A stretch of 64,000 nucleotides of DNA, taken from positions 24,375,879-24,439,878 of the forward strand of contig JARZZO010000003.1 in NCBI GenBank assembly GCA_030544215.1, written 5' to 3'. Both the position numbers and the translations under genes were made by a program. Of the stretch, positions 23,301-33,904 are shown in pieces. Positions within the stretch are counted from its first letter, which is position 1. Each line of letters opens with the position of its first letter. The notes beneath the pieces were generated by a model. That model had not been told where the DNA came from. It worked only from the letters and a program-made list of their open reading frames with translations, and ran no database searches. The stretch is from Zantedeschia hybrid cultivar (lineage: Eukaryota; Streptophyta; Magnoliopsida; Alismatales; Araceae).

Positions 23301-23813
23301 CTATTCCGCCTCCTCCTCCGACGGAGGGCGCGCGATCCCTTCTGGGGAGGTTTCCACTACCGTCGCTTTCGCCCCCTCGGTGCTCTCTCCGTTTCCCTCA
23401 CTGGAGCACTCTCTGGCACCCTCGCCGGCGTTCTCCCTGGCGCCTTCGCCAGCACTCTCTCCATCGCCTCCGCTGACGTTAAAGACCCCTTCGTCGCTCC
23501 CTCCTTCCCCGTTCGATTCCGTCGCAGGTACTGACTCCCTTGACGCATGGGAACCCGCTTCTTTTGGGCCACTCTCCCCCTCGTCGGGGAAGGTGGTTCT
23601 CCCCCAGAATACCTGTGCCAGAGGAAGCCGAGACTTGGGGGAACCCTCTACTCTTTGTGGGTCCACTTGAGACCTTGCCAGGATGGTGGCAACGTCCTGT
23701 TTTCTTTCGCTCCAGCGCCAGCGCGGCTCCTCCAAGCCGGCCCCTGCTATGTGCACCTTTTTGTAACTTGGCCCTCGAGATTCAGGATACAAAACAGGGT
23801 CGGAAGCGGTCAA
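23301..23813 (-). pseudogene. Transposase_28 gene, acidic repeat segment
   Basis: A 170-residue frame. The first half holds YPESRGPSYKKVHIAGAG and a WSERKQDVATIL helix. The second half is a low-complexity acidic tract with imperfect GEGAREN / GEGAREC / EGNGES repeats of about 8 residues. The upstream frame 23810-23992 ends with a similar VELYPES. It ends at a TAG followed by intron-like sequence. I infer it is a middle exon of the 24743 gene. Confidence 0.45.
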
Positions 23814-24049
23814 GATTCAGGATACAGTTCAACGTACAGACGGATAAACTCGTGTGCCTTACCGGACTTGGCTATTGTCACCTCAAGAGCCCTGCTGGAG
23901 TCCTGAGGCGACGCCGCGGCAGGAGCCTCCCACCTTACATGTTGGGGGGGCCGGGTGGCAATCCCTAAAACAAGAGCAGGATTACTAAACATCCCATGAC
24001 AGAGAAGACGATAGAACAGTGTAAGGTCTAGTCAAAAAATAGATACCTG

Positions 24050-24743
24050 GGACCGCCAGGCCACTCAAGCTCGCTAACTCCAATCGGCTCTCTGTCAACA
24101 CCTCACTAATATCTACTAGAGCATCATCCCGAAGAGCCGCTACCCTCTCAGCATCCCTTGGATGGATTGATGGCGGTGAAAGATCAAGAGACGGACCACT
24201 AGCAAGGTCCCAAAAAACAACAAGGAACTGCAAACGTCCCCCTTTCCACTCGCTGACATAGAAATAGTTGTCCTGCCAATGGGCTACGTTGCTAAATTTG
24301 GTGAGGGAGAACAATGCCTTTCCGTGGGCTTCAAGCTGAACGAAGCCTCGATTGCCAGCTTTCGCCCCCCTCTTCGGCTGGAAGGCGAGCTGTAGCATCA
24401 CTGGTGATGGGTTAGCACACCCGAGCTTCGTCGCCCGTACGAAAAATGCAATTATAAGGCACCAAGAGTTGGGCATAATCTGCCTTGGCGCCAGATGAAG
24501 ATAATTGAGTAGCCGCTCCACACACGTGGCGACCGGCAAACAGAAGCTCGCATCAAACATGGCTTTGTAGGCCATGAACAATCCCGTCCTCCTACTGAAG
24601 ATACGCTCCCCAGGCTGCGGAACACCCAGCTGATATTCCGCCAGGATCTGGAACTTCATCCAGATCTCCTCCTGATGGCCCTCTGAATAGGTGGAAGGCC
24701 GCATCACCTCCTGTTCTTCTTCAACCAACTTGGCATAGGACAT
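24050..24743 (-). pseudogene. Transposase_28 domain exon
   Basis: Starts MSYAKLVEEEQEVMRP at 24743. Residues about 40-180 carry the family signature: PQPGERIFSRRTGLFMAYK, then FDASFCLPVATCVERLLNYL, PRQIMPNSW, a middle stretch with LFSLTKF, and WQDNYFYVSEWKGG. A likely splice donor follows VPG near 24050 (CCAG|GTATCT). Transposase_28 (PF04195) proteins in plants occur in and around LTR retrotransposons and have no proven enzyme activity. Acidic and coiled-coil exons follow on the same strand at 23813-22155. The frame is open for over 230 codons, unlike most of the window, so this exon is relatively well kept. Confidence 0.65.
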
Positions 24744-25254
24744 ATCTCTTCACGACGGTGTTGCGTGGTGACTCATCGGGAGATGAACGACAGGAAAATA
24801 GAAAAGGAATGGAAGGGAAAAGAGCGGGCCTGAACAACAGCATCTACAAAGTATTGCCTGAAAAGTTTGTTCCCTCTGGTCTGAGGGACGGTATATATCC
24901 TTGCCTGGCGACTCCTGGAAATGCCTGGTCAGGAGGAACCCTACACCTCCCCAGGTCGGTGAAAAGGTGCTTGCCTTAAGCAGACGCGACCGCCTAATCG
25001 CGGCTCATTCGGAGGCATGATACGTGTCATTTTCAAATCCTAACCGCCTGCCCTCGTACGAAGAGGTGAAGCGTTTCTGGCTCACATTACATTTGCCGGC
25101 CCACCTGGCACTCGACTGCTCCGAAGGCCGTGCATCGCCCCACGGAGCAGAGGGGCTAGTGAGAGGGCCTATTTCAGTTCAGCCCATTTACTGAGTGGGC
25201 CGGCCCGTTAAGAGGCACCCAAGACACCGGAGAAAATTTGCTATCTTATACTTT
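24744..25254. other. Upstream region of the Transposase_28 gene
   Basis: GC-moderate, no coding frame of note. It contains short direct repeats around CTGGAAATGCCTGGTCAGG. This is where a promoter for the minus-strand gene would be; I see no clear TATA box. Confidence 0.4.
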
Positions 25255-26332
25255 TATGCTTCTAGGGAAATTAATGATTGATTAAATAATAACAAAATTT
25301 TATGCTTCCATAACCCTACTCAAGGTGCTCTTTCATTCTATTTTTCTTGCACTATTACTTTTCTTCACCAACTCTAATTATTCTTATTGACCATTGATAT
25401 GCCAATCTTGTATGCCGTGATCATGGCCCTTCGTCTCCAATCAGAGGGGTGTCGTCTCACGGTCTTTATGAGAGAGAACACTGGTAGTGGACCTTCGATA
25501 GCAATCTGGGGAGATCCCCTTCTGATGTGTAATGCTCCACCGACTCGGTTCAGTCATGCCGGCTTACTACGAACCAGCAGGTGCGCCACAGTGGGAACCC
25601 AAACATATACTTACTCCAGAGTGAGCACATACATACATCCATAACACCATGAACCAACCATCATAATCACATATTTATCCACTAAATAATAAATATTGTA
25701 AATTACAATACTTGTCCAGGATCTCTAAACATATCAAGTTATTACATCAATTCAATAGTAGCTCGATCTTCCGTCTCTAAATCATCTAGTCCCACAGCTT
25801 AACATTTACCCCTCTTTGCCTACAAAATGTTAGCGAGCAAGTATAAGTCCCAGTAGACTTAGCAAGTTCATAACCCATAAAACCACAGGTTTTCATACAC
25901 TATATTATAAAGGGAAAAGACACGATAAATATCTAAATAACATGCACCATAATATCGTATATACATGCTTATGCCCTAAACATGTTCTTTAGCATCGAAT
26001 ATGAGCGTCGAACATGATAAGCCTAACATGAATCTTAACATTACTTAACATGCATCTTAACGTAACACGCCTCTATCATCAACTTAATATATCGTACATC
26101 TTAATTCTTAACATACCATCATGCTATCATGATTAACTGACCATGATCATGTATATCATCATCTTATTACTCGTATACCAGACATGCATTCAAACCACGA
26201 CATAAGGAGTACCTACTGACTAATCTTACTGACTAACATATACCAAAGGACCTAGGCATGAAGTGCTAAGGTCTTGGCACTGCGCAGAACGCAGAACAGC
26301 GGATATCCCATCCGTATACCCGATGCCCACGG
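25255..26332. other. Unassigned AT-rich DNA, possible old LTR
   Basis: No gene. 25640-26330 is AT-rich with many short AACATG / TCTTAACAT-type repeats (about 25970-26120). The reverse complement contains CTGGGACTTATACTTGCTCG and GTAAATGTTAAGCTG, which resembles the R-region style of Gypsy LTRs. I could not find a partner copy in the window. Confidence 0.3.
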
Positions 26333-27620
26333 TGTAGACACGCTAATTTTGACAACATTTTGAGTAAATTTCATATCATATAATAATACCTCAAAATGGT
26401 CAAATATTTAATCATTAGTTAATTTTTATTATTTTTCTTGATTAATTATTTAAATGATATCGGGCAAGACAGACATAATTTAAGTTTATTAATGAAATTC
26501 ATTTTAATTCAGATTTTTAATCAAATATGAAGGATTCTAAAAGACGTCGACCTATGAAGACGCAATTTAGGATTTATTCTTATTTTGATTTTTAATCTGA
26601 TTTTTAATTAATTTATTAATGAACTAAAAGACGTCTACCTTGCACAACGCTATTTAGGTTTCCTAATATGTTTATGTTTCTTCTTTCCGATGTTTATCCT
26701 TATCTTAATTAAGCTAAAAGACGTCTCCCATGGGCGACGCGTTTTAGTTAATTATAGATAATGATGAATTAGACTGTGTTTATCTATTTCTTGGTTGGAT
26801 TGGCTTCAAACTCCTTCGTGTTAATATGTAAGTAACCACGGATGCGCGAACTTAAGCCTATAAATACCCAAGTCCTTGGCCATTAAAAAGTTAGTGATAA
26901 TTTTGAGTGATTAGAGTGATGATTAGTTAAAGATTTTGAGAAAGACGACGTCCAAACGCTGAAGGATCGAGGCGCTGCTACTACTTCCAGGAGTTTTGAA
27001 GGAAGCTTCATCCTCTCTTCGTCCTTTCTTTATCCATTCAAGAACCAAGGCTTTCCAAGGGCCATCCAACTTAGTTCTTAATCAATTTCTGCATCTTTCT
27101 CATATTTTCATCATATTAGTATCATAATTTCATCATATCATTCCATGCAACGCACACTCACTAGCATTGTTTTCCAATCCATGTGTTAAGGAGTTTCAAA
27201 GACTATAAACAAGTGAGTTCATTAGTTTAAGTTGCATGATTAGAATCGTTACTGGAATAAATACTACCACTATTTGAGTTCTTATTGTTCTTTCCCTTCT
27301 TTCTTTCTTTCTACTTTTTGCAAGGTACAAAGGAGATCAAAAGGAAGGAATCAACAAGGAAATCTGGACAATCCTCAAAGCCTCATAAGCATTCAAAGCA
27401 AGAACAAAGTCAGAATGACTCTTTTTCTTTAACCAGCTGAAAGAGGAGAATCAAGAACTTCAACATCTCCCACGTCCAAAACAAGTAAGCGATCAATCTT
27501 TTTCTTTTGAAACTTTTTAGTCAAAAGTTTCTGGCGATCACATAGTTTTCAATAAGTTTATTTGTCACTTAATCAACAAAGTTTTCATAATAATCACACA
27601 TCACTATTTGAGCACTCACA
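26333..27620 (+). mobile_element. Tat-like Gypsy 5' LTR, plus orientation
   Basis: Begins TGTAGACACGCTAATTTTG and ends GAGCACTCACA. About 1288 bp. Its reverse complement recurs at 31285-32615, recognisable throughout, for example GACGTCCAAACGCTGAAGG near 26948 against its complement near 31960. It carries three dyads: 26543-26564, one near 26626 and one near 26714. A putative primer site TGGCGATCACGGTGGGAC starts at 27626; I do not know the tRNA. Confidence 0.85.
26543..26735. repeat. Three N10 dyads in the Tat LTR
   Basis: Three units with left arm GACGTC, a 10-nt variable spacer and right arm GACGCA, AACGCT or GACGCG, each flanked by CTAAAA and a TTTAG or TTTTAG end. The reverse-complement counterparts are in the minus-strand LTR near 32212, 32306 and 32374. 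Confidence 0.8.
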
Positions 27621-28598
27621 GCTTTTTGGCGATCACGGTGGGACTTGGTCTCGCCATCTTTTAAATCTTTGTTCTTACTTTTATCAATCGGGCACCCGTG
27701 GTGCACCACCTGTGTCCCTCGGATACGCCCTCACCGATCAGTGAGTTTTTAGTTTAATTGTTATTCCCACGTGCACACCCTTGTGGCAAGATCCTGCCTT
27801 CCCCGTTTGATTGATTGAAGAGTTGTGATTATGATAAGAAGTATGTGTGATTGATTGAATGTTTTACTTGTTTACATGATAAATCACCCTGTTAAAAATT
27901 GAAAAAAAAAAAGAAGGAAAGATTGGTATGAGCCGATTATTTACTGCTTTATCCTGTTAGTTTGAGGGGTAATTAACCCAGAAATTCCTTCTAAATTGTT
28001 GATTCTGCGACCTGAAAAGCGTCCAGGAATAACGATGCGTTTCATAACGCGTCGCCCTACCCAGACGCCTTTTAGGCAAAATTCCCTATTGTTTGCTACC
28101 CGAGCTTCTGCGACAAAATAAGGTTCTGGTTTGAATAGCATCCAGGAACAGCGACGCTATTCAGGCAGTTTCTTGTTTTGTTCTTCAGTTCTCAGATTTT
28201 TTATTTGCTTGCTATTACACATTACATATTAAGCATTAGAGGCCATCCCAGCCACAGGTCATACGCACTGGGGCTAATACCCCCCCTTTTCTCATAGGAA
28301 CACCTTTCTTGACATCTTCACCTCTCTTTGATTGGGTCAGTCCCTCAATCAGACTAGAGTGGTTGGCATTAAAGACCTCCGTAAGTCTCCAAAATCAAGG
28401 TATTCCTCCTTGTTCATCGGGCTGGTTGTACCAGTCGAAGTCCTGGTTAGATTTTCATGTTTTTGTGAGAAAAAGTCTTAGAGTATAACGGTGGAAATTG
28501 AACTGAAACTAGGATCCTACCCATTGAGTGAATTTGTGATTAATTGAATCCAAATAATCCAAGAAGGAATCTCAAAACAATGTTAAACATCCACTTGT
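27621..28598 (+). other. Tat-like leader
   Basis: Starts with the putative primer site TGGCGATCACGGTGGGAC, then non-coding DNA. It includes three N10 dyads (about 28019, 28050 and 28138) and a poly-A run at 27900-27912. No gene is seen. Confidence 0.6.
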
Positions 28599-29819
28599 TT
28601 GTCTAATCTCTGCACAACTTGTCTGCAAATCTTTGTTGAAAAAAAATCTAATACCATGCTACTTCGATTAGCTAGGGATTTGAGCATGGCTCCATATGCT
28701 CTAGTCAACTACGAGGGAGATGCTAATGCCCCTCTTGAATCTGATTATCACTATGAAAACGGGGGAGATGCTAATGCCCCCCGTAATCTCCATTCTTATC
28801 CATTTCAACATTAGAGGGGTTATCCCTCGAGTGGTTCTTCTCATTGGAACCGTATGAGGTGGAAGATTACAGTATCATATCCCGAAAATTTATTCAACGA
28901 TACCAGGACAGAGTCGCACCGTCTCTGTCCATCATTGATCTAGTTGCTGAGAAGATGAAGCCCGATGAAGACTTCATCACATTTGCTGATAGATGGAGGA
29001 GTATGGCAGAGAAGTTTAAGGATTATATGTCCGAATCTGAACAAGTCAAGATGCTGATTTCCAATGCCACCGCCAATACAAACTGGTCCTAGCTTTGAAC
29101 AACCTGACCAGTATGGCAGAACTTTACGAGAGGGCGCGTTACTGTCAGAACGTTCAAGGATGCCACTTTTTCCAATGTCTTTGATCCCTACTGACCCAAC
29201 AGACCTCCACCTCAGAAGCCTGCCGTGCCAAATCCTCCTAGCACGGGTCCGACAACCGAAGGTACACTCTCTCATGAGCAGATCAGCACCATGAACAACA
29301 ATCTGCCCCAGTTCACAAGAAACCAGCAACCACCAAGCCAGCAAGGTTACAAACCTCCAAACCAGCAAGGTTATAGACCTCCGAACCAACAGGGTTACAG
29401 ACCCCAGCAGCCATAGTACCAGCCCCCGAACCAGCAGCAGTATCAGCAATCCCAGTACCAGCAGCAGTACCAGCCACGCACACCGCCGGCATACCATAAT
29501 GTACCTCCCCCAAATGATTACAACCAATAGAGGAAGCCTCTAGGCCCTAAAAGGGCGACATATCCAGCACTCCCATAATCTTTACTGGACCTTTTCAACG
29601 CCCTGATGGCAGCCAATGCCTTAGTCTTGCCCAGGGAAAAGACAGTCTAGCCCCAGAATGCCGACGCTTCTAGGTATTGCGCCTTCTACAGGCAATCTAG
29701 AGATACAATAGATACATGCTTCTAATTCTGATATTATATCCATGATCTCAATGATCAAGGAGGCATTGACTGGGAGGATATGAGGAAGTACATATCTGCC
29801 TTAAAGACAAGAAGACTTT
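28599..29819 (+). pseudogene. Tat-like gag, broken
   Basis: The gag core is visible at 28844-29092 (FIQRYQDRVAPSLSIIDLVA, then DEDFITFADRWRSMAEKF), a standard plant Ty3/Gypsy gag helix pair. Upstream (28599-28814) a frame with a repeated GDANAP peptide probably belongs to the same protein. Downstream, frames are broken: 29225-29416 encodes three NQQGY(K/R)PP repeats, and 29660-29815 contains YCAFYRQSRDTIDTCF and a GGIDWEDMRKYISALK tail, the C-terminal Cys/His region of this lineage with stops. Gag would package the element's RNA. The multiple frameshifts and stops make it dead. Confidence 0.7.
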
Positions 29820-29876
29820 AACAACAACAACAGCAACCACAACAACAACAGTAGCAGCAACAACAGAGAGCGCCAG
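29820..29876 (+). repeat. CAA/CAG trinucleotide repeat
   Basis: Imperfect CAA/CAG run coding for a Gln tract interrupted by one TAG. It lies at the end of the Tat-like gag. Confidence 0.85.
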
Positions 29877-29899
29877 CACAGGCGACAGCACCTCCAAAC

Positions 29900-30544
29900 A
29901 TGGGTATAGTGCAAAACCCACTTCCGGAGCATCAGCATCAAAATCAGATTGCCCCCATCTTGACGAATAGCCAGTCTGAGGCTAATCGAGGGCAGCAGTG
30001 GAAGATAGAGGATTCTTCCTCTATTTACTCGACAGGCCATCAACCGAGCACCGCCGACCAACCACCACGCCGCATTCTTCGCATACCCAAACCACAATCC
30101 GTTACCATTATACCTATACCAACACTCGCATATCTTCTACCCACACCCATTACACCATCCACTACCACGCCACCATTAAATAACCATCCGCAAGCCAATT
30201 ATGCACCCCTATTGCCATCCAAACAATTACTCCGTATGCCATTTCCCACATCATCCACCATAAACACTTACCCCAGTGACATACAGCCATCCAGACCACT
30301 GCTCTGTATGCCATTCCCCACTTCACCCACACCAACCGCTTACCCCTCCACCATCCAACTATCTAAACCCCTCATCCGCACCACGCCTCCACCGAACAAC
30401 CCCGCACCATCACCCGTTTGCCAATCCCCCACACCATCTAAACCATCCACCAACACCGCGGTGCTCAAACTGTCACCTACACCTTCCACCATGGAAGAAC
30501 ACACGCTTTGGAGTGGGAGGATATTCAACAAGGTCTTTCCTTAG
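29900..30544 (+). pseudogene. Pro/Ser/Thr-rich gag-protease linker
   Basis: A 214-residue open frame of low complexity. About residues 105-170 carry a triple repeat of S(K/R)(P/Q)LL(R/C)MPFPTS followed by a YPS(D/T)IQ spacer, about 23 residues per unit; the third unit is degenerate (SKPLIRTTPPP). It ends EEHTLWSGRIFNKVFP, similar to the segment that precedes protease in this lineage, so I place it as the linker between gag and protease. No enzymatic motif is present. Confidence 0.5.
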
Positions 30545-30840
30545 TCTACTGTCAGAGACGGCCCATCACAGTCGCCAGAGGAAGCTAATAATGATGAGAG
30601 TGCACCAGGTACTCAATATGACCTGTTGAAACATTAGACAGAACACCGGCACGAATCTCCGTGCTCGAGTTGATCAAGAGATCCAATACCCATCAGGAGG
30701 CTCTGATGGAGTATCTATAGAAAGTTATGGTCAACGAAGACGTGCAAGTGGAAAAGATCACCACACTGTTAGTTCCTCAGGGGGACTAGCCCTCTATTAC
30801 ATTCCATACTTCGGAACTAGCACCACCAGCAGCCAGAAGC

Positions 30841-31302
30841 ATGGCTTTGAGCATTACGGTCAACATCTGTAAGAAGGCCGTAGATGAATGCCTGGTTGAC
30901 ATAGGGGCTTCAATCAACGTTTTATCACCGAAGACCCTTGAATTGTGTGGTATACCCAAGGAGAAGTGGCTGCCTTCCCCAATTTCTGTTACAGTGTACG
31001 ACAATTCTACCCGTTCCCCTCTGGGAATGATTTATTTGAGGGTAGAATTAGGCCCTATTTGTCACAATGAAGTCGAGTTCCACATCCTGAAAATCGATCC
31101 ATCTTTGAAAGGTATCCTTGGCCGCCCTATTATTAAGTCGCTTGAGGCAATTCCTTCTACAAATCATCAGTGCCTCAAATTTCCATATAAGGGACGTATT
31201 ATTAAAGGCACGAGCATGCCGATTCTTGCAGCTACTTATTCCTTGAATATCAAGCCGACTTCTTTACCTGGCCAACAACCTCTGTGTGAGTGCTCAAATT
31301 AG
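30841..31302 (+). pseudogene. Tat-like aspartic protease, cut off
   Basis: Retropepsin-like domain with VDECLVDIGASINVLSP as the active-site region and GILGRPIIKSLEAIPS as the second conserved block. The catalytic triplet reads DIG where the lineage has DTG, which fits a C-to-T change of Thr to Ile and would inactivate the enzyme. Reverse transcriptase should follow, but from 31285 the DNA is an inverted LTR of the same family; the last residues (CECSN) are read from that LTR. This is the point where another element inserted or recombined. Confidence 0.8.
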
Positions 31303-32615
31303 GGGTGTGATTATCATGAAAATTTATGTTGATTATGTGATAAATAAATCTATTAAAAACTAAGTGAATGTGATCGCTAAAAACTTTTAACTAAAAGTTC
31401 CAAAAGACAGAGATTGATCGCTTACCTGTTTTAGAATTGGAAGATGTTAGAGTCCTTGATTCTCCTCCTTCAGCCGGCTGAAGGAAAAGAGCCCTTCTGA
31501 CTTTGTTCTTGTTTTGGATGCTTATGGGGCTTTGAGGATCGTCCAGATTTCCTTGTTGTTAATTCTCTCCTCTTGATCTCCTTTTGTACCTTGCAAGAAA
31601 GTGGAAAGAAAGAGAGAAAAAACAATAAAAACTCAAATAATGGTAATATCTATTCCAGTAATGATTCTAATCATGTAACTTAAACAAATGAACTCACTTG
31701 TTTGTGGTCTTTGAAACCCCTTTAAAATATGGATTGGAAATTATATGCTAGTTAGTGTGTGTTGCATGGAGTGATGTAATGAAATTATGATGCTAATAAG
31801 CTGAAAATATGAGAAAGATGTAGAAATTAATTAAGAATTAAGTTGGATGGCCCCTGAGAAGCCTTGGTTCTTGAATGGATCTTGAAAGGACGAAAAAATG
31901 ACGAAGAAAGGATGAAGCTTGTTTCAAGACTCCTGGAAGTAGTAGCAGCGCTTCGATCCTTCAGCGTTTGGACGTCGTCTCTCTCAAAGATTATTAACTA
32001 ACTCTCTTAAAAAATTATCACTCAAAATTATCACCAATAATCACTAACCTTTCAAGAATTATCACTAACTTTTTAATGGCCAAGGACTAGGGTATTTATA
32101 GGCTTAAGTTCACGCGTCCGCGGTTACTTACAGATTAACATGAAGGAATTTAAAGCTAATCCAACTAAGAAATCGATAAACACAGCCTAATTCATCATTA
32201 TCTGTAATTAACTAAAACGTGTCGCCCATAGGAGACGTCTTTTAGTTTAATTAAGATAAGGATAAACATCAGGAAGAAGAAGCAGAAGCAGTTTAGGAAA
32301 CCTAAATGGCGTTGTGCAAGTAATACATCTTTTGGTTTATTAATAAATTAATTAAAAATAAAAATAAGAATAATCCCTAAATGGCGTCTGCATAGGCCGA
32401 CGTCTTTTAGAATCTTTCATACTTAATTAAAAATCTGAGTTAAAATAAACTTCTTTAATAAACTTAAATTATGTTTGTTTGACCCGATATCATTTAGATA
32501 ATTAATTCAGAAAGATTAATAAAAACTAATTAATGATTAAATATCAGACCATTTTGGGACATTATTATATGATATGAAATTTACTCAAAATGATGTCAAA
32601 ATTAGCGTGTCTATA
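31285..32615 (-). mobile_element. Tat-like Gypsy LTR, minus orientation
   Basis: Reverse complement of the LTR at 26333-27620, 1331 bp; its 5' end has decayed from TGTAGACACG to TATAGACACG. It abuts a plus-strand protease gene, so it is not the partner LTR of that element. It fits as the 3' LTR of a minus-strand Tat-like element whose pol lies at 61503-64000. It contains decayed N10 dyads near 32212, 32306 and 32374. Confidence 0.8.
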
Positions 32616-33009
32616 GCTGCCTCAACTTGGCATCGTCTTTGCAAGGGATGGAAATGAAATGGAATATACTGAAAAGGTAATGCCAAGGTGTGATGAGACA
32701 CGCTTTTAACATCACATGATTGAAATTTTTCTCAATATCACCAATGAAGGTAACTTGAAAATATTGATGGAATCGATCATGTCTGGATGAAATAGACAAG
32801 GAAATAAAATAAGGCCGATCAACTTCCATGATTGGGAAGTACCCTAGGTCACAAACCCTGCATGTTTCATCATGGGGAGCGATTGCCAGCCAATGTGGAC
32901 GTGCTGCAACCATGATGGATCTTAAAAGAAAACAAGAAATGTTGGATAAAGAGTCCAATAAAAGATAGAATTCGAAGGATATCTTTAAGCGAACCTCAAA
33001 GATAATCAA
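32611..33009 (-). other. Unrecognised minus-strand ORF beside the Tat LTR
   Basis: A 132-residue frame, rich in Phe/Ile/His, with VAARPHWLAIAPHDETCRVC and FHQYFQVTFIGDIEKNF. It ends at the LTR start. I do not recognise it. It is on the coding strand of the minus Tat-like element and could be a remnant of its 3' region or chance. Confidence 0.25.
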
Positions 33010-33904
33010 GATACTTAATTCAGAATGGAATATTTCATATTATGTTAGGATTTATTTGATCAATGGTCTGAAACTTAATCAATAATTAATTCTTATCATA
33101 GTTATATCAAAGTCCTACATGATGCATGCTGGGCTAAAATAAAATATAAAGTGAAGTAAAATATAAATTAATCAAGGATAATATTGTTAAATTGTCGTTA
33201 ATGAGTCAAGATACTAATTCTTGCAATTCAGTGCTAAGCCGAAGCTCGTATATCTACGCACCGTTTCATAAAAGCAGAACAATCGTCCTCATTAATTAAC
33301 AATCAAACGGCCTATCTGTGCGATTAAGAATTCTCTAGAATTATCACTGTTTTTGTTAAAGGGGAACTCAAATTCCAGTTTCATCAAAATTACAAGATCC
33401 TTGACATAATCTAATAAATATTTATCATATAGTAATGCTGATGCAAATCAATTATATGAAAGAATACAAGGGATAGAGATAACCGTCTTTTTAGCCACGG
33501 TCGCGACTCATAAACTCCCACAGTGGGATCTTCTTTGACATTCTTAGTTTCATTTGGATTTTTCTAAATTTCCTGCACTCAAAATCATTAGTAACTTCAA
33601 TCAAATGCATTAAAATCTAGATAAGCATGGCTTTTCGAGCAAATAACAGAAAAGCGTCATGTCGCGCTGACGCCATTAAGGTGAACTAAAACACGTCGCT
33701 ATTCAACGACGCCTTTCAGTCACAGAAATAATTTATGGCTGTGTTCAATCCGGATTCTAACTCTTTCCATGCACATCCCTTCTCGAATCTGGAAAAGCCT
33801 TCCTAGAATCGCAATTCTCTCTATATAAACTTCATTAAGTTGTATCAAGGCAACCCTAACACAGTCTAGAGATTGAAGCAAGAGATTTTCTCCAAAGTTC
33901 AAGG
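33010..33904. other. Non-coding stretch upstream of the DUF7745 gene
   Basis: AT-rich with no coding frame of note. Two N10 dyads lie back to back at 33653-33674 and about 33691-33712. The last 150 bases before 33905 would be the 5' untranslated region of the DUF7745 gene. Confidence 0.5.

Noticed and set aside
23380..23968. Plus-strand frames over the acidic repeat
   Set aside because: Antisense shadows of the Transposase_28 acidic exon; Ser/Pro-rich composition mirrors the Glu/Gly repeats.
28940..29527. 195-residue minus-strand Leu-rich ORF
   Set aside because: It is the shadow of the Gln/Pro-rich Tat gag on the other strand; it looks membrane-like only because of composition.
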